A stretch of 64,000 nt of DNA, taken from Desulfosediminicola ganghwensis. GTDB lineage: Bacteria; Desulfobacterota; Desulfobulbia; Desulfobulbales; Desulfocapsaceae. The stretch covers positions 2,131,001 through 2,195,000 of the forward strand of contig NZ_CP050699.1 of the NCBI RefSeq assembly GCF_005116675.2, in the 5' to 3' direction. Each line of letters opens with the position of its first letter. The stretch's first letter is position 1. Of the stretch, positions 1 through 8,371 are shown in pieces. Position numbers and translations under genes: made by a program. Below the pieces are notes generated by a model, which saw nothing but the letters and a program-made list of their open reading frames with translations, was not told the origin of the DNA and did no database searches.

Positions 1-81
1 TGGTATGGATTGGTTGGATTGATCGGTTGTTGTCTAGTATTTCTGGTGTATTCAGTGTATCTATCTGAGAATATTACTTGA
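1..81 (+). CDS. C-terminal end of a membrane protein (partial)
   Basis: An open frame runs from the first base to a TGA at 79-81 and encodes 26 residues, mostly hydrophobic (Leu, Val, Ile, Gly, Cys), ending in a short polar tail. It looks like the last transmembrane segment of a gene that begins outside the window. Nothing more can be said about its function. About 106 bases separate it from the next gene. Confidence 0.4.
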   Translation, partial: WYGLVGLIGCCLVFLVYSVYLSENIT

Positions 82-187
82 TTAAAATCAGATTTATATG
101 CGATAGTAGGAAAAAATCCCGATACTTATAAGAGCTACAGGTTTTGTGGGATAATTCTGAGACCGAGAAAAGAAGAGGAAAGTCACG

Positions 188-1030
188 ATGCGTTGTCCTA
201 AATGCGGCTACATATCATTCGATCATCTGGAAACTTGTTTAAAGTGCAATAAGAAAATCAAGGGTATTTCCAAAGACCTGTCTGGTTCTGTTCACAAAGT
301 TGCTGTGCCGGTTTTTTTAAGCTTTGGTGCTGGTTCTGAGGACGCGGATGATTCGTTTGATGCTTCCGGAACATTTGTCGATACCGAGGATATGCTTCTA
401 GATGATGAGATCAGCGATCCGGATCTCGATATCCTGCTGGACGAGGATGATCGACAGGACGAAGAGATCGCTTTCGAGCTCTCCGACGATGAAGAGGACA
501 GTTCTGATGAAATCACGCTCGACCTTGGCCATGATTTTGACCTGGGCTTGCCTGGTGATGATTCCAAGGCCTTGGAGGACGAAGAGGAAGGCGGCATTTC
601 ACTTGATTTCGGCGATTTCGAGTTTGAGAGTGATGAGTTATCCATTGATGAGGGTACAGACGACGAGCTGCCGGCACCCGCCCCTCTAAAAGAATTGCCA
701 TCAGAATTGAGTGACATTTCCGACCTCAAAAAGCCAACACCTGCAGAGGTCGTGGAAGACGAGGACGATCTTGAGCTGAGCCTGGACCTTGATTTTGGCC
801 TCGACGAAAAAGAGGACGTAGTAGATGAATCTCCAGGGCAAAAAAAATCACCTGCTGAACCGGATGAAGAAGAAAGTGAATTGGAAAAACTTTCTCTGGA
901 CGATCTTGACCTGAGCCTGGACCATGATGACCCGGAATCACAGAAAAAACCTGCAGACGATGAGATAGAGGAAGACGAGGAACTCAATTTTGATCTCGAT
1001 CTGGGTGATCTGGATCTTGATCTTAAGTAG
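188..1030 (+). CDS. Acidic zinc-ribbon protein of unknown function
   Basis: A 280-residue protein. It begins with a four-cysteine zinc ribbon (CPKC near residue 3 and CLKC near residue 17). A short basic stretch follows, then about 220 residues dominated by Asp and Glu with repeated L-D-L-D type motifs. A purine-rich GAGGAAAG sits upstream of the ATG. No catalytic domain is visible. Proteins with an N-terminal zinc ribbon and an acidic, probably disordered tail are common hypothetical proteins in delta-proteobacteria; a protein-binding or scaffold role is only a guess. It lies directly upstream of the tRNA-Phe hotspot and is probably core chromosome. A 249-aa Ser/Arg-rich frame on the other strand is only its complement. 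Confidence 0.75.
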   Translation: MRCPKCGYISFDHLETCLKCNKKIKGISKDLSGSVHKVAVPVFLSFGAGSEDADDSFDASGTFVDTEDMLLDDEISDPDLDILLDEDDRQDEEIAFELSDDEEDSSDEITLDLGHDFDLGLPGDDSKALEDEEEGGISLDFGDFEFESDELSIDEGTDDELPAPAPLKELPSELSDISDLKKPTPAEVVEDEDDLELSLDLDFGLDEKEDVVDESPGQKKSPAEPDEEESELEKLSLDDLDLSLDHDDPESQKKPADDEIEEDEELNFDLDLGDLDLDLK

Positions 1031-1067
1031 GGTTTTTGCATAAACTAAAAAGGCAGACAAAAAGCGG

Positions 1068-1096
1068 TTGACACCCTTTCTGATTCTGTGTAAATA
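1068..1096 (+). promoter_or_regulatory. Sigma-70 promoter of tRNA-Phe copy A
   Basis: A -35 box TTGACA at 1068-1073 and a -10 box TAAATA at 1091-1096 are separated by 17 bases, about 33 bases before the tRNA. The same layout (TTGCAT, 17 bases, TAAATA) precedes copy D at 20372, so both complete tRNA genes seem to have their own promoter. Confidence 0.75.
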
Positions 1097-1129
1097 AGCC
1101 TCTCCAAAACGCGATAGCGATTTTGCGGT

Positions 1130-1205
<76 letters not shown>

Positions 1206-1214
1206 TTTAGATAG

Positions 1215-1250
1215 AAAGCCCTTTCAGCAACATGCTGGAAGGGCTTTTTT
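1215..1250 (+). terminator. Rho-independent terminator after tRNA-Phe A
   Basis: The arms AGCCCTTTCAGCA and TGCTGGAAGGGCT pair with one G-T step, with loop ACA, followed by six T. Nearly the same hairpin follows copies C, D and E, so the repeated unit includes the terminator. Confidence 0.9.
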
Positions 1251-1356
1251 CGTTCCTGTCTCTGTCTGGTCGTGTTTGAGACGTTTTGGGTCTACACCAA
1301 AGAAGGGGGATGGTCCTTCCATTCTCAGATCAGATTGATCGAATTTCCAAAGTAGT

Positions 1357-2532
1357 CTAACCGCACAAAAGTCGTACTCTTAACCGATAATTACCAAAAT
1401 TCCTAAACCCATATGCTCTTCTTTGAATAAGTTTCATCTTTCGATGAAAACCCTCGAGAATACCATTGCTTCTATAATATCTGAACATTCTTGCGATTGG
1501 CTCCAGCCAACTTGTAATCGTTTTTCCAAGAGTTCGCATAGGTTTTAAAGGACTCGCCTTCAGCATTTCAACTCGTTCCAGCAGTTCGGGGATAAGTTTT
1601 TTACAAGTTGTATGGTTTTTACCCTTATTTCTGCATAATTCAGCCAAATCCTGAGTAAATTTCCAGAGACTTTCGATCGCCGGTTGCTGTTTAAAGTATT
1701 GTTCGAGTTTCTCGCGTTTCAGAGGTGTAAGATTCTGCTTCCTGGTGCACAACATACGAATCAAGCCACCTCGTCCCCAGGCGAGATTCTCCTCATCTAT
1801 GAGTTTGCAAGCTTTGGCGAAGTGGTGATTTATTAGTTTGATAACGTGAAATCTATCTGTAACTATTTTTGCGTTAGGGAACCACTTTCTGACCATCTTT
1901 CGGTAGGGGGCGTGCATATCCATGCAAACAACCCGTACTCGTTCACGTCCACGAAGAGTCTTGAGAAATGACTCCAATTCAGCTTCACTACGCCCTGGCG
2001 CTACGTCAAAGACACTGTGTTTTTCAAGATTACAAAATGTAGTAACGAACCCCATGCGCTTGGTGAAACGATGTTCGTCCAGACCAAGATATCTGGGACA
2101 AAGCCGTTCGGATCGGTGACTGATGTTCTGCAGGACCATCTGGTGATAAAACCGCTCTACAGTGGCGACGCTGATTCCACTCTCATAGGCCGCGTCCTTA
2201 TTGGAATAGCCGCGATTGCATTTATAATACACGCTGCTTTTGAGTGGTTCTGTGGATCTATTCCATTTTTTGATACCGTCCATACGGCTATTAAAGTATC
2301 TACCGCACTGTTTACAGTGGAATTTGTGGCAGCGAATGTGGAGGGTGACAGGGTGTCCCTGTTGTGGAACACTTTTGATCTCTCGCCAGAAGCTTGCCTT
2401 GATCCTTTTGTTTGAGCTGTTGCACTTGGGGCATAGCGTGTCTTTCTTATAAACAACCTCAAGGCGGGCTGGACGGTAACTGAGCACCTTTTTGATTGAA
2501 AATCCTGCCAGCCCGATTAATAATTTCTCCAT
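1357..2532 (-). CDS. ISL3-family transposase
   Basis: A 391-residue DDE transposase. The N-terminus has a zinc finger (CPKC near residue 34, and C-H-KFHCKQCGRYF near residues 88-102), a helix-turn-helix region follows near residues 110-135, and the catalytic domain begins near LGLDEHRFTKR. The C-terminus ILEGFHRKMKLIQRRAYGFR, carrying the catalytic Glu, is characteristic of the family. Length is near the usual 400-430 residues and the frame is uninterrupted. With intact repeats and an exact target duplication, the element may still be active. Confidence 0.95.
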   Translation of the reverse strand: MEKLLIGLAGFSIKKVLSYRPARLEVVYKKDTLCPKCNSSNKRIKASFWREIKSVPQQGHPVTLHIRCHKFHCKQCGRYFNSRMDGIKKWNRSTEPLKSSVYYKCNRGYSNKDAAYESGISVATVERFYHQMVLQNISHRSERLCPRYLGLDEHRFTKRMGFVTTFCNLEKHSVFDVAPGRSEAELESFLKTLRGRERVRVVCMDMHAPYRKMVRKWFPNAKIVTDRFHVIKLINHHFAKACKLIDEENLAWGRGGLIRMLCTRKQNLTPLKREKLEQYFKQQPAIESLWKFTQDLAELCRNKGKNHTTCKKLIPELLERVEMLKASPLKPMRTLGKTITSWLEPIARMFRYYRSNGILEGFHRKMKLIQRRAYGFRNFGNYRLRVRLLCG

Positions 2533-2576
2533 AAATTGATCTCCTTTCTTTGGTCGGAAATTTGATCAATTTATGA

Positions 2577-2608
2577 GGCATACCATAATAGTTTGGTATG
2601 CCTTTTTT
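2577..2608 (+). terminator. Hairpin terminator inside the ISL3 element
   Basis: GGCATACC and GGTATGCC form a hairpin followed by six T, between the transposase start and the right inverted repeat. It points away from the transposase gene, so it would block plus-strand transcription leaving the element. Insertion sequences often carry such insulators. Confidence 0.6.
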
Positions 2609-2649
2609 ATCTCTGAGGATTTTTTATCCCCCTTCTTTGAGGGAGAGCC

Positions 2650-2890
2650 GACGTTTTTAAATTGCCTGCAGTTATCGTGTGTCGTTCATTAAGTAGGATA
2701 ATCCTCTGTTCCAATGTTGGTGGAGATTCGTTCACGTGTTGGCGCATCTGCTTTTATTGCGTAAGAGTATATCTCTACTCAGTCCGAGCTTTGAAGATCC
2801 TATAACCTACCACAGTTGAAATGATTTAATATCGGAGGAATGAACGACACTGTCGTGGTATGTTGCAAGCTACCTAACAACCTCGTGGCA
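2650..2890. repeat. Diverged repeat, copy 1 (partner at 22009-22285)
   Basis: From the ISL3 right flank onward, about 240 bases match the segment that follows tRNA fragment E, with scattered substitutions. Shared strings include TTGCCTGCAGTTAT, TGGTGGAGATTCG and AGAGTATATCTCTACTC. The similarity also covers 1206-1287 before the ISL3 element. Minus-strand frames in both copies share a short Phe-Ile-Pro-Pro stretch, but no convincing gene is seen. It is either an end of an integrated element or an old tandem duplication of the tRNA locus. Confidence 0.8.
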
Positions 2891-3208
2891 AGTTGAAAGC
2901 TTTCCCCGGCAAAGGTTTTTAGGAGTTGGGTCAACCTGCCGAAATCCCGGGCAGTACCAACTTTATCAGGAAGAAGGTTCATATTTGTAACGTGAGTTCT
3001 GAATGAGGTTAAAAAAAACGGTGGCTATATCCAATTCCACACATTTTGTTGAAGAGCTGGATTTAGTCCAATGCGCTTGTTGAAAACAAAATGGCCAGTT
3101 AGTCCTAAGATCAGCCTACTCATTTGAAAGATGTTCAATCTTGTTGAAAAAATTAACGTAATCTAAATTGTGTTAAAGAAAAGGGAGTAGGTCATGATGA
3201 GGGAAATT
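2891..3208. other. Intergenic, nothing recognised
   Basis: AT-rich spacer between the repeat and the convergent minus-strand gene. I see no credible gene, RNA or terminator. Confidence 0.5.
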
Positions 3209-3766
3209 TTATTTAATATAGGTTCTAAACCCAATATCCCAATCGGACTGGGCACCAAACCCTCCCAACCAACTATTATCACTTGTCCCTTCCATGTATC
3301 TGGTAAAGGTTCTGCCTCCTGCGTATTGGTTTCCAGTGTTTCCATTAAATTTAGCTCTTGCGTAATGGTCACAGCGTAACACCAAGGCTAAGACATCGCC
3401 TTTGGCTACAGGTATTCCATGTTTTCCCAAATCAATCCAAATATAGCCAGATTCGACTGAGGTTAATAAGTTATCCCACGGTATTTTTTTGTGGAACAAT
3501 ACTTTGTCCCAGTCGTTGGTCTCTAGCGGTACACCATTCTCATTAGTTGGCCTTATATCGAATAAGAAAGTACCTGTTCGGTCAAGTAATTGCACATCTA
3601 TATGCACTTCTTTCAATGATCCATTCATGTTGACTGAAAATGTTTGCGCAAGGTCAATTTTGGGATTTATATCTTCAACCGTCCCACTGGCTAAAGACCC
3701 ATCATGCTTAGTATTATGAAACTGGTCGAGCTTCAAAGTGTAGTTTTTATCTTTTTCATGTTCCAT
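3209..3766 (-). CDS. Beta-sandwich protein of unknown function
   Basis: A 185-residue protein without signal peptide or membrane segment. The pattern AQTFSVNMNGSLKEVHIDV ... FDIRPTNENGVPLE ... DVLALVLRCD ... GNQYAGGRTFTRYM ending in DIGFRTYI matches a jelly-roll or carbohydrate-binding-like module often found in secreted proteins, here standing alone. I cannot assign a ligand. The start is supported by an upstream GAGGGAAAAC. The next gene leftward across the repeat is a transposase, so it looks like cargo of an integrated element. Confidence 0.6.
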   Translation of the reverse strand: MEHEKDKNYTLKLDQFHNTKHDGSLASGTVEDINPKIDLAQTFSVNMNGSLKEVHIDVQLLDRTGTFLFDIRPTNENGVPLETNDWDKVLFHKKIPWDNLLTSVESGYIWIDLGKHGIPVAKGDVLALVLRCDHYARAKFNGNTGNQYAGGRTFTRYMEGTSDNSWLGGFGAQSDWDIGFRTYIK

Positions 3767-4002
3767 CGTTTTCCCTCATAGTATTTTGTTAACTTTGCAA
3801 ATTGATTACTTGTTGATTTATTAGCTGCCAAGGGTGCTGCCTTGACGGCCAAGAGTGCGACAAATTATAAGCAATCTGCGGTGGGAGACCTTTTTTGCCC
3901 TGTAAAAATATTTATTTTAGAAGCCGAACACTCCTCGCCTTTAGCCTGAGTTGTTTGCGATGCAGTTCCAACCTTTCTACTTGATTAAAATAAAATTATT
4001 TC

Positions 4003-4698
4003 TCATTTAGAAATTTCGTTCAGTCGAGTAAGGATACGGCACGGATCGTTTAATATCGACCATTTGGATTTCGCTTCTTCCACACTTAGTCCTTTAGCGT
4101 CAGGAGAAAAAACTATTGGACAAATCACTGCGTTTATGCCGGGGGCATTTGCTTCTCCAATCCAATAACCTATATAATCCCCTGCCTCGCTTTCTAAAAA
4201 AGCAACTCCATCATCATGTAGAATCTTTAAAAAATATTTGTTTTTATTTCCAAATGCTAGATATTCAAAGTCATCTGATTTTTTATCAATTATTAATTCA
4301 CCAATAATTTTTCCTTCTATACTCATGTTTTCTGTATCAATTGGTTTTTCTGAATATAAAAATCTGCTGGTGTTACACAATTGATGGTTCTGTGCATCAA
4401 CCGAATACACAAAGTAATTGTATAAGATGCTATCCCTCTTTGAATTGAAAGAAGAGAATGCCGAAGGAGATGATTGTCTTCCTATGTCTACACCAATTGT
4501 TTGAGATATAATCCCTATGACACAAAGCACGACCGAAAAGGACATAAAGAAATATATAGATTTTAGAATATCAGGTCTAGGAGTTTCGTGCTTTTGCTCC
4601 TTGGTAAGCAAGTGGTATGCAAGGGCAGCAAGAAGGAATCCAAGACCAATAACCCCAATCTGCAAAATCTTCAACACGTCCATATTCGTCCATTCCAT
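4003..4698 (-). CDS. Membrane protein of unknown function, two N-terminal TM segments
   Basis: A 231-residue protein. Hydrophobic segments at about residues 10-30 (IGVIGLGFLLAALAYHLL) and 48-68 (YFFMSFSVVLCVIGIISQ) are joined by a short charged loop. A soluble C-terminal domain of about 150 residues follows, with no motif I recognise. It is probably anchored with the large domain on one face of the membrane. Base composition is AT-rich like its neighbours. It lies between the jelly-roll gene and an IS30 remnant and is likely cargo. No function is proposed. Confidence 0.55.
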   Translation of the reverse strand: MEWTNMDVLKILQIGVIGLGFLLAALAYHLLTKEQKHETPRPDILKSIYFFMSFSVVLCVIGIISQTIGVDIGRQSSPSAFSSFNSKRDSILYNYFVYSVDAQNHQLCNTSRFLYSEKPIDTENMSIEGKIIGELIIDKKSDDFEYLAFGNKNKYFLKILHDDGVAFLESEAGDYIGYWIGEANAPGINAVICPIVFSPDAKGLSVEEAKSKWSILNDPCRILTRLNEISK

Positions 4699-4748
4699 TA
4701 TGGAATCTCCAAGTCTAGTGTTCCATTATATAACATCCCAAAACCTAA

Positions 4749-5818
4749 GCTGGAGTCACGTAATAAGTGCAACACGTTGACCAGTAAAAGCTTCCTAAGG
4801 TGTTAAGCCATCCAATACTTTTCTTGGCGGGAGGTTCAGAAGGAAAACCCTTCCTGAATATCCCCATTAGACAGTGTAGTGAGATCAATTTTCTTTGGCC
4901 GCAAACGGCGGAGACGACCGTTTGTGTTTTCATTGGTTCCACGCTGCCAACTTGCATATGGTTTGGCAAAGTACGTAGCCGCTCCAGTCTCCTTTGAAAC
5001 TCGATCATGGTCGGTAAATTCACCGCCATTATACAGTGTTACTGTCAGTGCTGAGTGCACTTTGCCGAGCATGCTAATTAGTGCATCAGCCACAGCTTCT
5101 TTGCTTTTACGAATCATACGTTGAGCTAAGGTAAAGCGACTTATCCGGTCAACCAATGTAACCAGGCTTGCATTGACGGCATGAACAAAATCACCTTCCC
5201 AATCCCCAAGGCGCGATCTTTGTTCGACAACATCTGGCCTTGAACTGATGTCTACTCGATTGGGAATAGCTGCTAAATCAGCCTTTCTGTAACGTTTGCC
5301 ACCCTGCCAGCGCTTTTTCCCATACCGTGGCAAGCGGGTATGGAGCAGGCCACCTTGCAGGCGATCCTCACTGATACGCCTGTAGATTGTCGTGTAACTG
5401 GGTCTGTTTGCCCCTGAGCATTCAACATCCATACGGGCACTGATAGCAGCTGGTGACCAGCCAAGGGCCAGGGTCTCTCGTATGATTGTATCTGTTTCAG
5501 GATCACGTTTATCTGCTTTGACTGCATACCGTTTACGGTCATCGCTGAATACTTGGGCAACTTGGGGATCATAACCCTCTTCGATACTGTTTCTTTTCAG
5601 TTCACGACTGATGGTGCTGCTGCTGACTCCCACTTCTTTGGCTCATGGCAGCTTTACGCAGGCCGTAAATCTGGTATCTTTGCTGTTGGGTGAGTTGGTG
5701 ATAGTGCTTGTTGTGATTGTTCATGACAGACCGTGGTTAAGTGTGAGAGCTGAAACCATATCGTCAACTCATTCACTTTTCAAACTTCAGTCTGTTGCAC
5801 TTATTGTATTACTCCAGC
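4749..5818 (-). mobile_element. IS30-family element, decayed, with both inverted repeats
   Basis: About 1070 bp bounded by 25-bp imperfect inverted repeats at 4749-4773 and 5794-5818, which share GCTGGAGT and AATAAGTGCAAC. The transposase inside is broken. Scraps of close relatives occur at 40798-41060 and 59460-59631, so this family has moved repeatedly here and decayed. Confidence 0.85.
4756..5724 (-). pseudogene. IS30-family transposase pseudogene
   Basis: Read leftward from the ATG at 5724, the N-terminus MNNHNKHYHQLTQQQRYQIY is in one frame. After about 40 residues it shifts into the frame starting near 5633 (helix-turn-helix GVSSSTISRELKRNS). The catalytic core is readable (RLGDWEGDFVHA, TLYNGGEFTDH, QRGTNENTNGRLRR). 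A second frameshift near 4850 leads to the family C-terminal motif LPPRKVLDGLTP, which is followed by a TAG and then the final stop at 4756. At least two frameshifts and one nonsense codon mean it is not functional. Confidence 0.88.
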
Positions 5819-6391
5819 GCTCCTCGACGTTTCAAGTGGATTTCAAAATTGAACCTGCCGGGCTGGCAATCAATGGAGCATGTGGTTCTGAAATCATTGG
5901 ACTAAGAGGAGTATCATCGACCGAAGAATGATCATCATTTCTACGACATTAGGATTCGCAATTCCGGAAATTATCGTGAAACTAGGCGGTTAGAGTTCTA
6001 CGTACATCTTTCTGTTTTTGCTAAAAGTAAGAAGGGACAATGAAAAAAGAGAAAACAAATAGTATACGATAAGTGTTTCGTAGGGAGAATAATCTGTCAA
6101 TGCCACAGAGTGGTGTAAAGAGAGGGCATGGCTTTTTGGGGCTCTTTCGAGGCAACTTCGAAAACGAAGTTAGGAACATTGTAATGCGGAATTGCTGGCT
6201 ACTCTAATTGTCAAAAAAGACAGGATCCTCGACGTTTTGAGTGGAAAGGCGCTAAAACAGTGACATGGCGTCGCCTCATAGCCCAAACATCTCGAATACA
6301 GCCAGTTACCAGCACAAAGCACGAATCTTCTTCCAGGCTGGCTAGAACCTTTTAGCGTAAGTTAGTAAATTCGCAACACCCCGTGCCCTCA
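5819..6391. other. Intergenic, no gene recognised
   Basis: Plus-strand frames are short and lack family signals. The string CCTCGACGTTT-AGTGGA occurs at about 5823 and again near 6230, which hints at an internal direct duplication or IS scraps. Nothing else is supported. Confidence 0.4.
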
Positions 6392-6459
6392 CATGTTTTA
6401 CTCTCTCAATCAACCCTTTTGCCAGATTGAGAAAGGATTGATTGAGAGAGTAAAACATG
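6392..6459. repeat. 68-bp near-perfect palindrome (29-bp arms, 10-nt loop)
   Basis: The left arm 6392-6420 begins CATGTTTTACTCTCTCAATC. The right arm 6431-6459 is its reverse complement except for one mismatch and one G-T step. The loop is GCCAGATTGA. No T run follows and no gene lies next to it, so a terminator is unlikely. It could be a palindromic miniature element, the ends of a lost element, or a structured RNA. Confidence 0.85.
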
Positions 6460-6570
6460 CCTTAATCCACAGGAAATGTCGAAGAACCCAAAAACAATAT
6501 GTTCTAAGTTCAGCAAATGTTTCATTCAGAAAGTTGAATAAGAAAACATTTTGGAATTTTACAGGATAGG

Positions 6571-6602
6571 TCTAAGTGGCCCCGCTTTTAGGGTCACTTA
6601 GA
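6571..6602. repeat. Short inverted repeat
   Basis: TCTAAGTGGCCC and GGGTCACTTAGA are complementary at 11 of 12 positions around an 8-nt loop. There is no T run. It sits just upstream of the IS256-like scrap and may be part of an element end. Confidence 0.5.
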
Positions 6603-6702
6603 TCAGAATAGATAAGGTGGATCATCTACACCACGAATACCATTGACGTGGTGTATTGCCAGTTTCGTATGCTGACCAACCAAGGGCGAGTTCTCGAACT
6701 AG

Positions 6703-6843
6703 GACATCCTGTTCAGGCTCCTGTATCTAGGCATCCAGAACACCCAAAAGAAGTTGACCATGCACATTCGTAACTGGTCGCTGGCCCGTTTTCAATAGGG
6801 TATATTCTTTAAGGGGCGATTCGATAAGGAACTAGGGATATAA
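6703..6843 (+). pseudogene. C-terminal scrap of an IS256/Mutator-type transposase
   Basis: The frame reads LYLGIQNTQKKLTMHIRNW, then a TAG at 6796-6798, then GIFFKGRFDKELGI and a stop at 6841-6843. This matches the C-terminal signature of IS256-family transposases (LYLA-x-N-x-x-KKWTMPI-x-NW ... F-x-GR). An upstream in-frame TAG at 6700-6702 limits it. Only about 45 residues of a protein usually near 400 remain. Confidence 0.75.
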
Positions 6844-7025
6844 GAATATGGAGACTTTAAGTATCAGTATTAAGGTGTTGATCCGTTCCACCGCAAAACT
6901 GCCTCTCGGAGGAGCATTAGTGAGGGGCCCATTCTCAACCATGGCTTTCACCTCCATGCACTGATGGGGTGGCAATAGGGCCGTTGTGGAAGATGATACA
7001 AAATTTTGAATATTACCAACGTGGT
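6844..7025. other. Spacer before tRNA-Phe B
   Basis: No gene is seen. A convincing sigma-70 promoter like those before copies A and D is not visible upstream of copy B. Confidence 0.4.
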
Positions 7026-7101
<76 letters not shown>

Positions 7102-7110
7102 TTTAGATAT

Positions 7111-7148
7111 AAGCCCCCACAACAAGTTAGTTGTGGGGGCTTTTTTTT
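7111..7148 (+). terminator. Rho-independent terminator after tRNA-Phe B
   Basis: AAGCCCCCACAAC and GTTGTGGGGGCTT form a strong stem followed by a run of T. The stem sequence differs from the AGCCCTTTCAGCA hairpin behind the other four copies, so copy B has a different history. Confidence 0.9.
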
Positions 7149-7938
7149 GTTTGCTGTCTTTGTCTGGTCGGTCTTAAAGGTGAAAAGCTAGCCTGGATAT
7201 TTCACGAGTTGAGACGGTCTGCTAGCCGAGGAGACTTGAGATTCACAATAGTTATGCATGTGATTTTCAAAAGCGACGCTGGATAGCGGCCTGTATCGAC
7301 TTGCCCCGAAAGTGTGAAAATCTCAGTACCTATTCTCGATTGACTGGTTGCAAATTGTATCCTTCAAAACTGCCTACAAAATGCCCTCAACGTATTCATT
7401 CTTATAGTTAATTTTCTATCTATCCGCAATTTTCATGAAATATTCGGGCTAGGAGGCGTGGGGGATACAGATGAGATCTTCTGGCTGGCCGGAATACAAG
7501 GAGCCGGCGGTTGACGGCAAATCGCTGCAAAGCCGGTTTTGGGGGAGGTTCGTTCGGAAAATGTCAAAAAAACGAGTGATTATTTAGTAAGCCCACTCCC
7601 GCTGCAACTCTACATGGCAACCACGGAGTGGGAAAGAAAAAAGTTGTCTACAGCGGTACTGATGGGGAAGGAGAGTAGCTATTGCCTGGGTGCCATGGGT
7701 AGGACAGGCTCATTTTTCAGGGTTGCTTGAAAAAACGATTACGTATCACCTCACCTTCGAAACGCTGTTTTGTCCGGATCGTTGTCATTGCATGAATGGA
7801 CAATCCCGATTAGCGCCGTTCCAGTTTCCGGTTTGTGCAGAAATACAGATAGAGCAGTCAACCTCTAATATGGCAGGAGAGGTGTTTGATTTCTATTCAG
7901 GAAAATCGCGCAGAGTGTCATTTTTTCGGCAGTCTGCC
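7149..7938. other. Intergenic, no gene recognised
   Basis: Short plus-strand frames at 7539-7730 and 7690-7950 have no recognisable features and overlap each other. I treat the stretch as non-coding or decayed. Confidence 0.4.
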
Positions 7939-8070
7939 AGGAGCTGTTAGAGAATAATCATTTTTTCTCAGATCAAGGCGTCTTACAAATATAAGCACTG
8001 TTATGAAACTGATATTGCGAGCATTATTTTTCTAAAACAACGAAGAGCTGGAAAAAGGGTATTCTCGGAT
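7939..8070. repeat. MITE-like repeat, diverged copy (partner at 30285-30427)
   Basis: It shares with 30285-30427 the order AGGAG-CTGT-AGAGAATA, AATAAGCAC, ATATTGCGAGCATTATTTT and TCTCGGA, with many substitutions between them. No coding capacity is seen. The terminal repeats are worn in this copy. Confidence 0.6.
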
Positions 8071-8371
8071 AGCATGCTCATGATTTTTTCCTATCCATTA
8101 TGCAAATATGTACCGTGAATTGCAGAAAATTTACATCTCACGGAAAACTACCTCCAACCGGGCAGGTTAGAATATGTTAGGAATAAAGAAGTTCATCAGT
8201 TACATTTTATGCTAACAAACGTACTGCGTTCATATGATGATGAAGGTGGAATCACAATATATGAGGTACTTTGTTTTATCTGTTTCGTAAGTTGTTGAAT
8301 ACATGAGTGTATTCAATTTTGGTGAGTAATAAATATTAATAACCATCACATTGAACACAGAATATATTCAA
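8071..8371. other. Leader of the hybrid kinase gene
   Basis: AT-rich sequence with the small inverted repeat TGAATACA-TGAG-TGTATTCA at about 8296-8315. No strong Shine-Dalgarno lies before either possible start of the following gene. Confidence 0.4.

Larger units (their letters stand above)
1288..2649 (-). mobile_element. ISL3-family insertion sequence, complete, with 8-bp target duplication
   Basis: The element is 1362 bp. Its 24-bp terminal inverted repeats are at 1288-1311 and 2626-2649; both end in CAAAGAAGGGGGAT and they differ at four positions. It is flanked by the exact direct repeat GACGTTTT at 1280-1287 and 2650-2657, the 8-bp duplication typical of ISL3 elements. It carries one transposase gene and splits a segment that continues at 2650 and is repeated uninterrupted at 22009-22285. 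It therefore inserted after that duplication. Confidence 0.95.

Noticed and set aside
292-1041. 249-aa minus-strand frame rich in Ser and Arg
   Set aside because: It is the exact complement of the Asp/Glu-rich plus-strand gene and its composition is explained by that.
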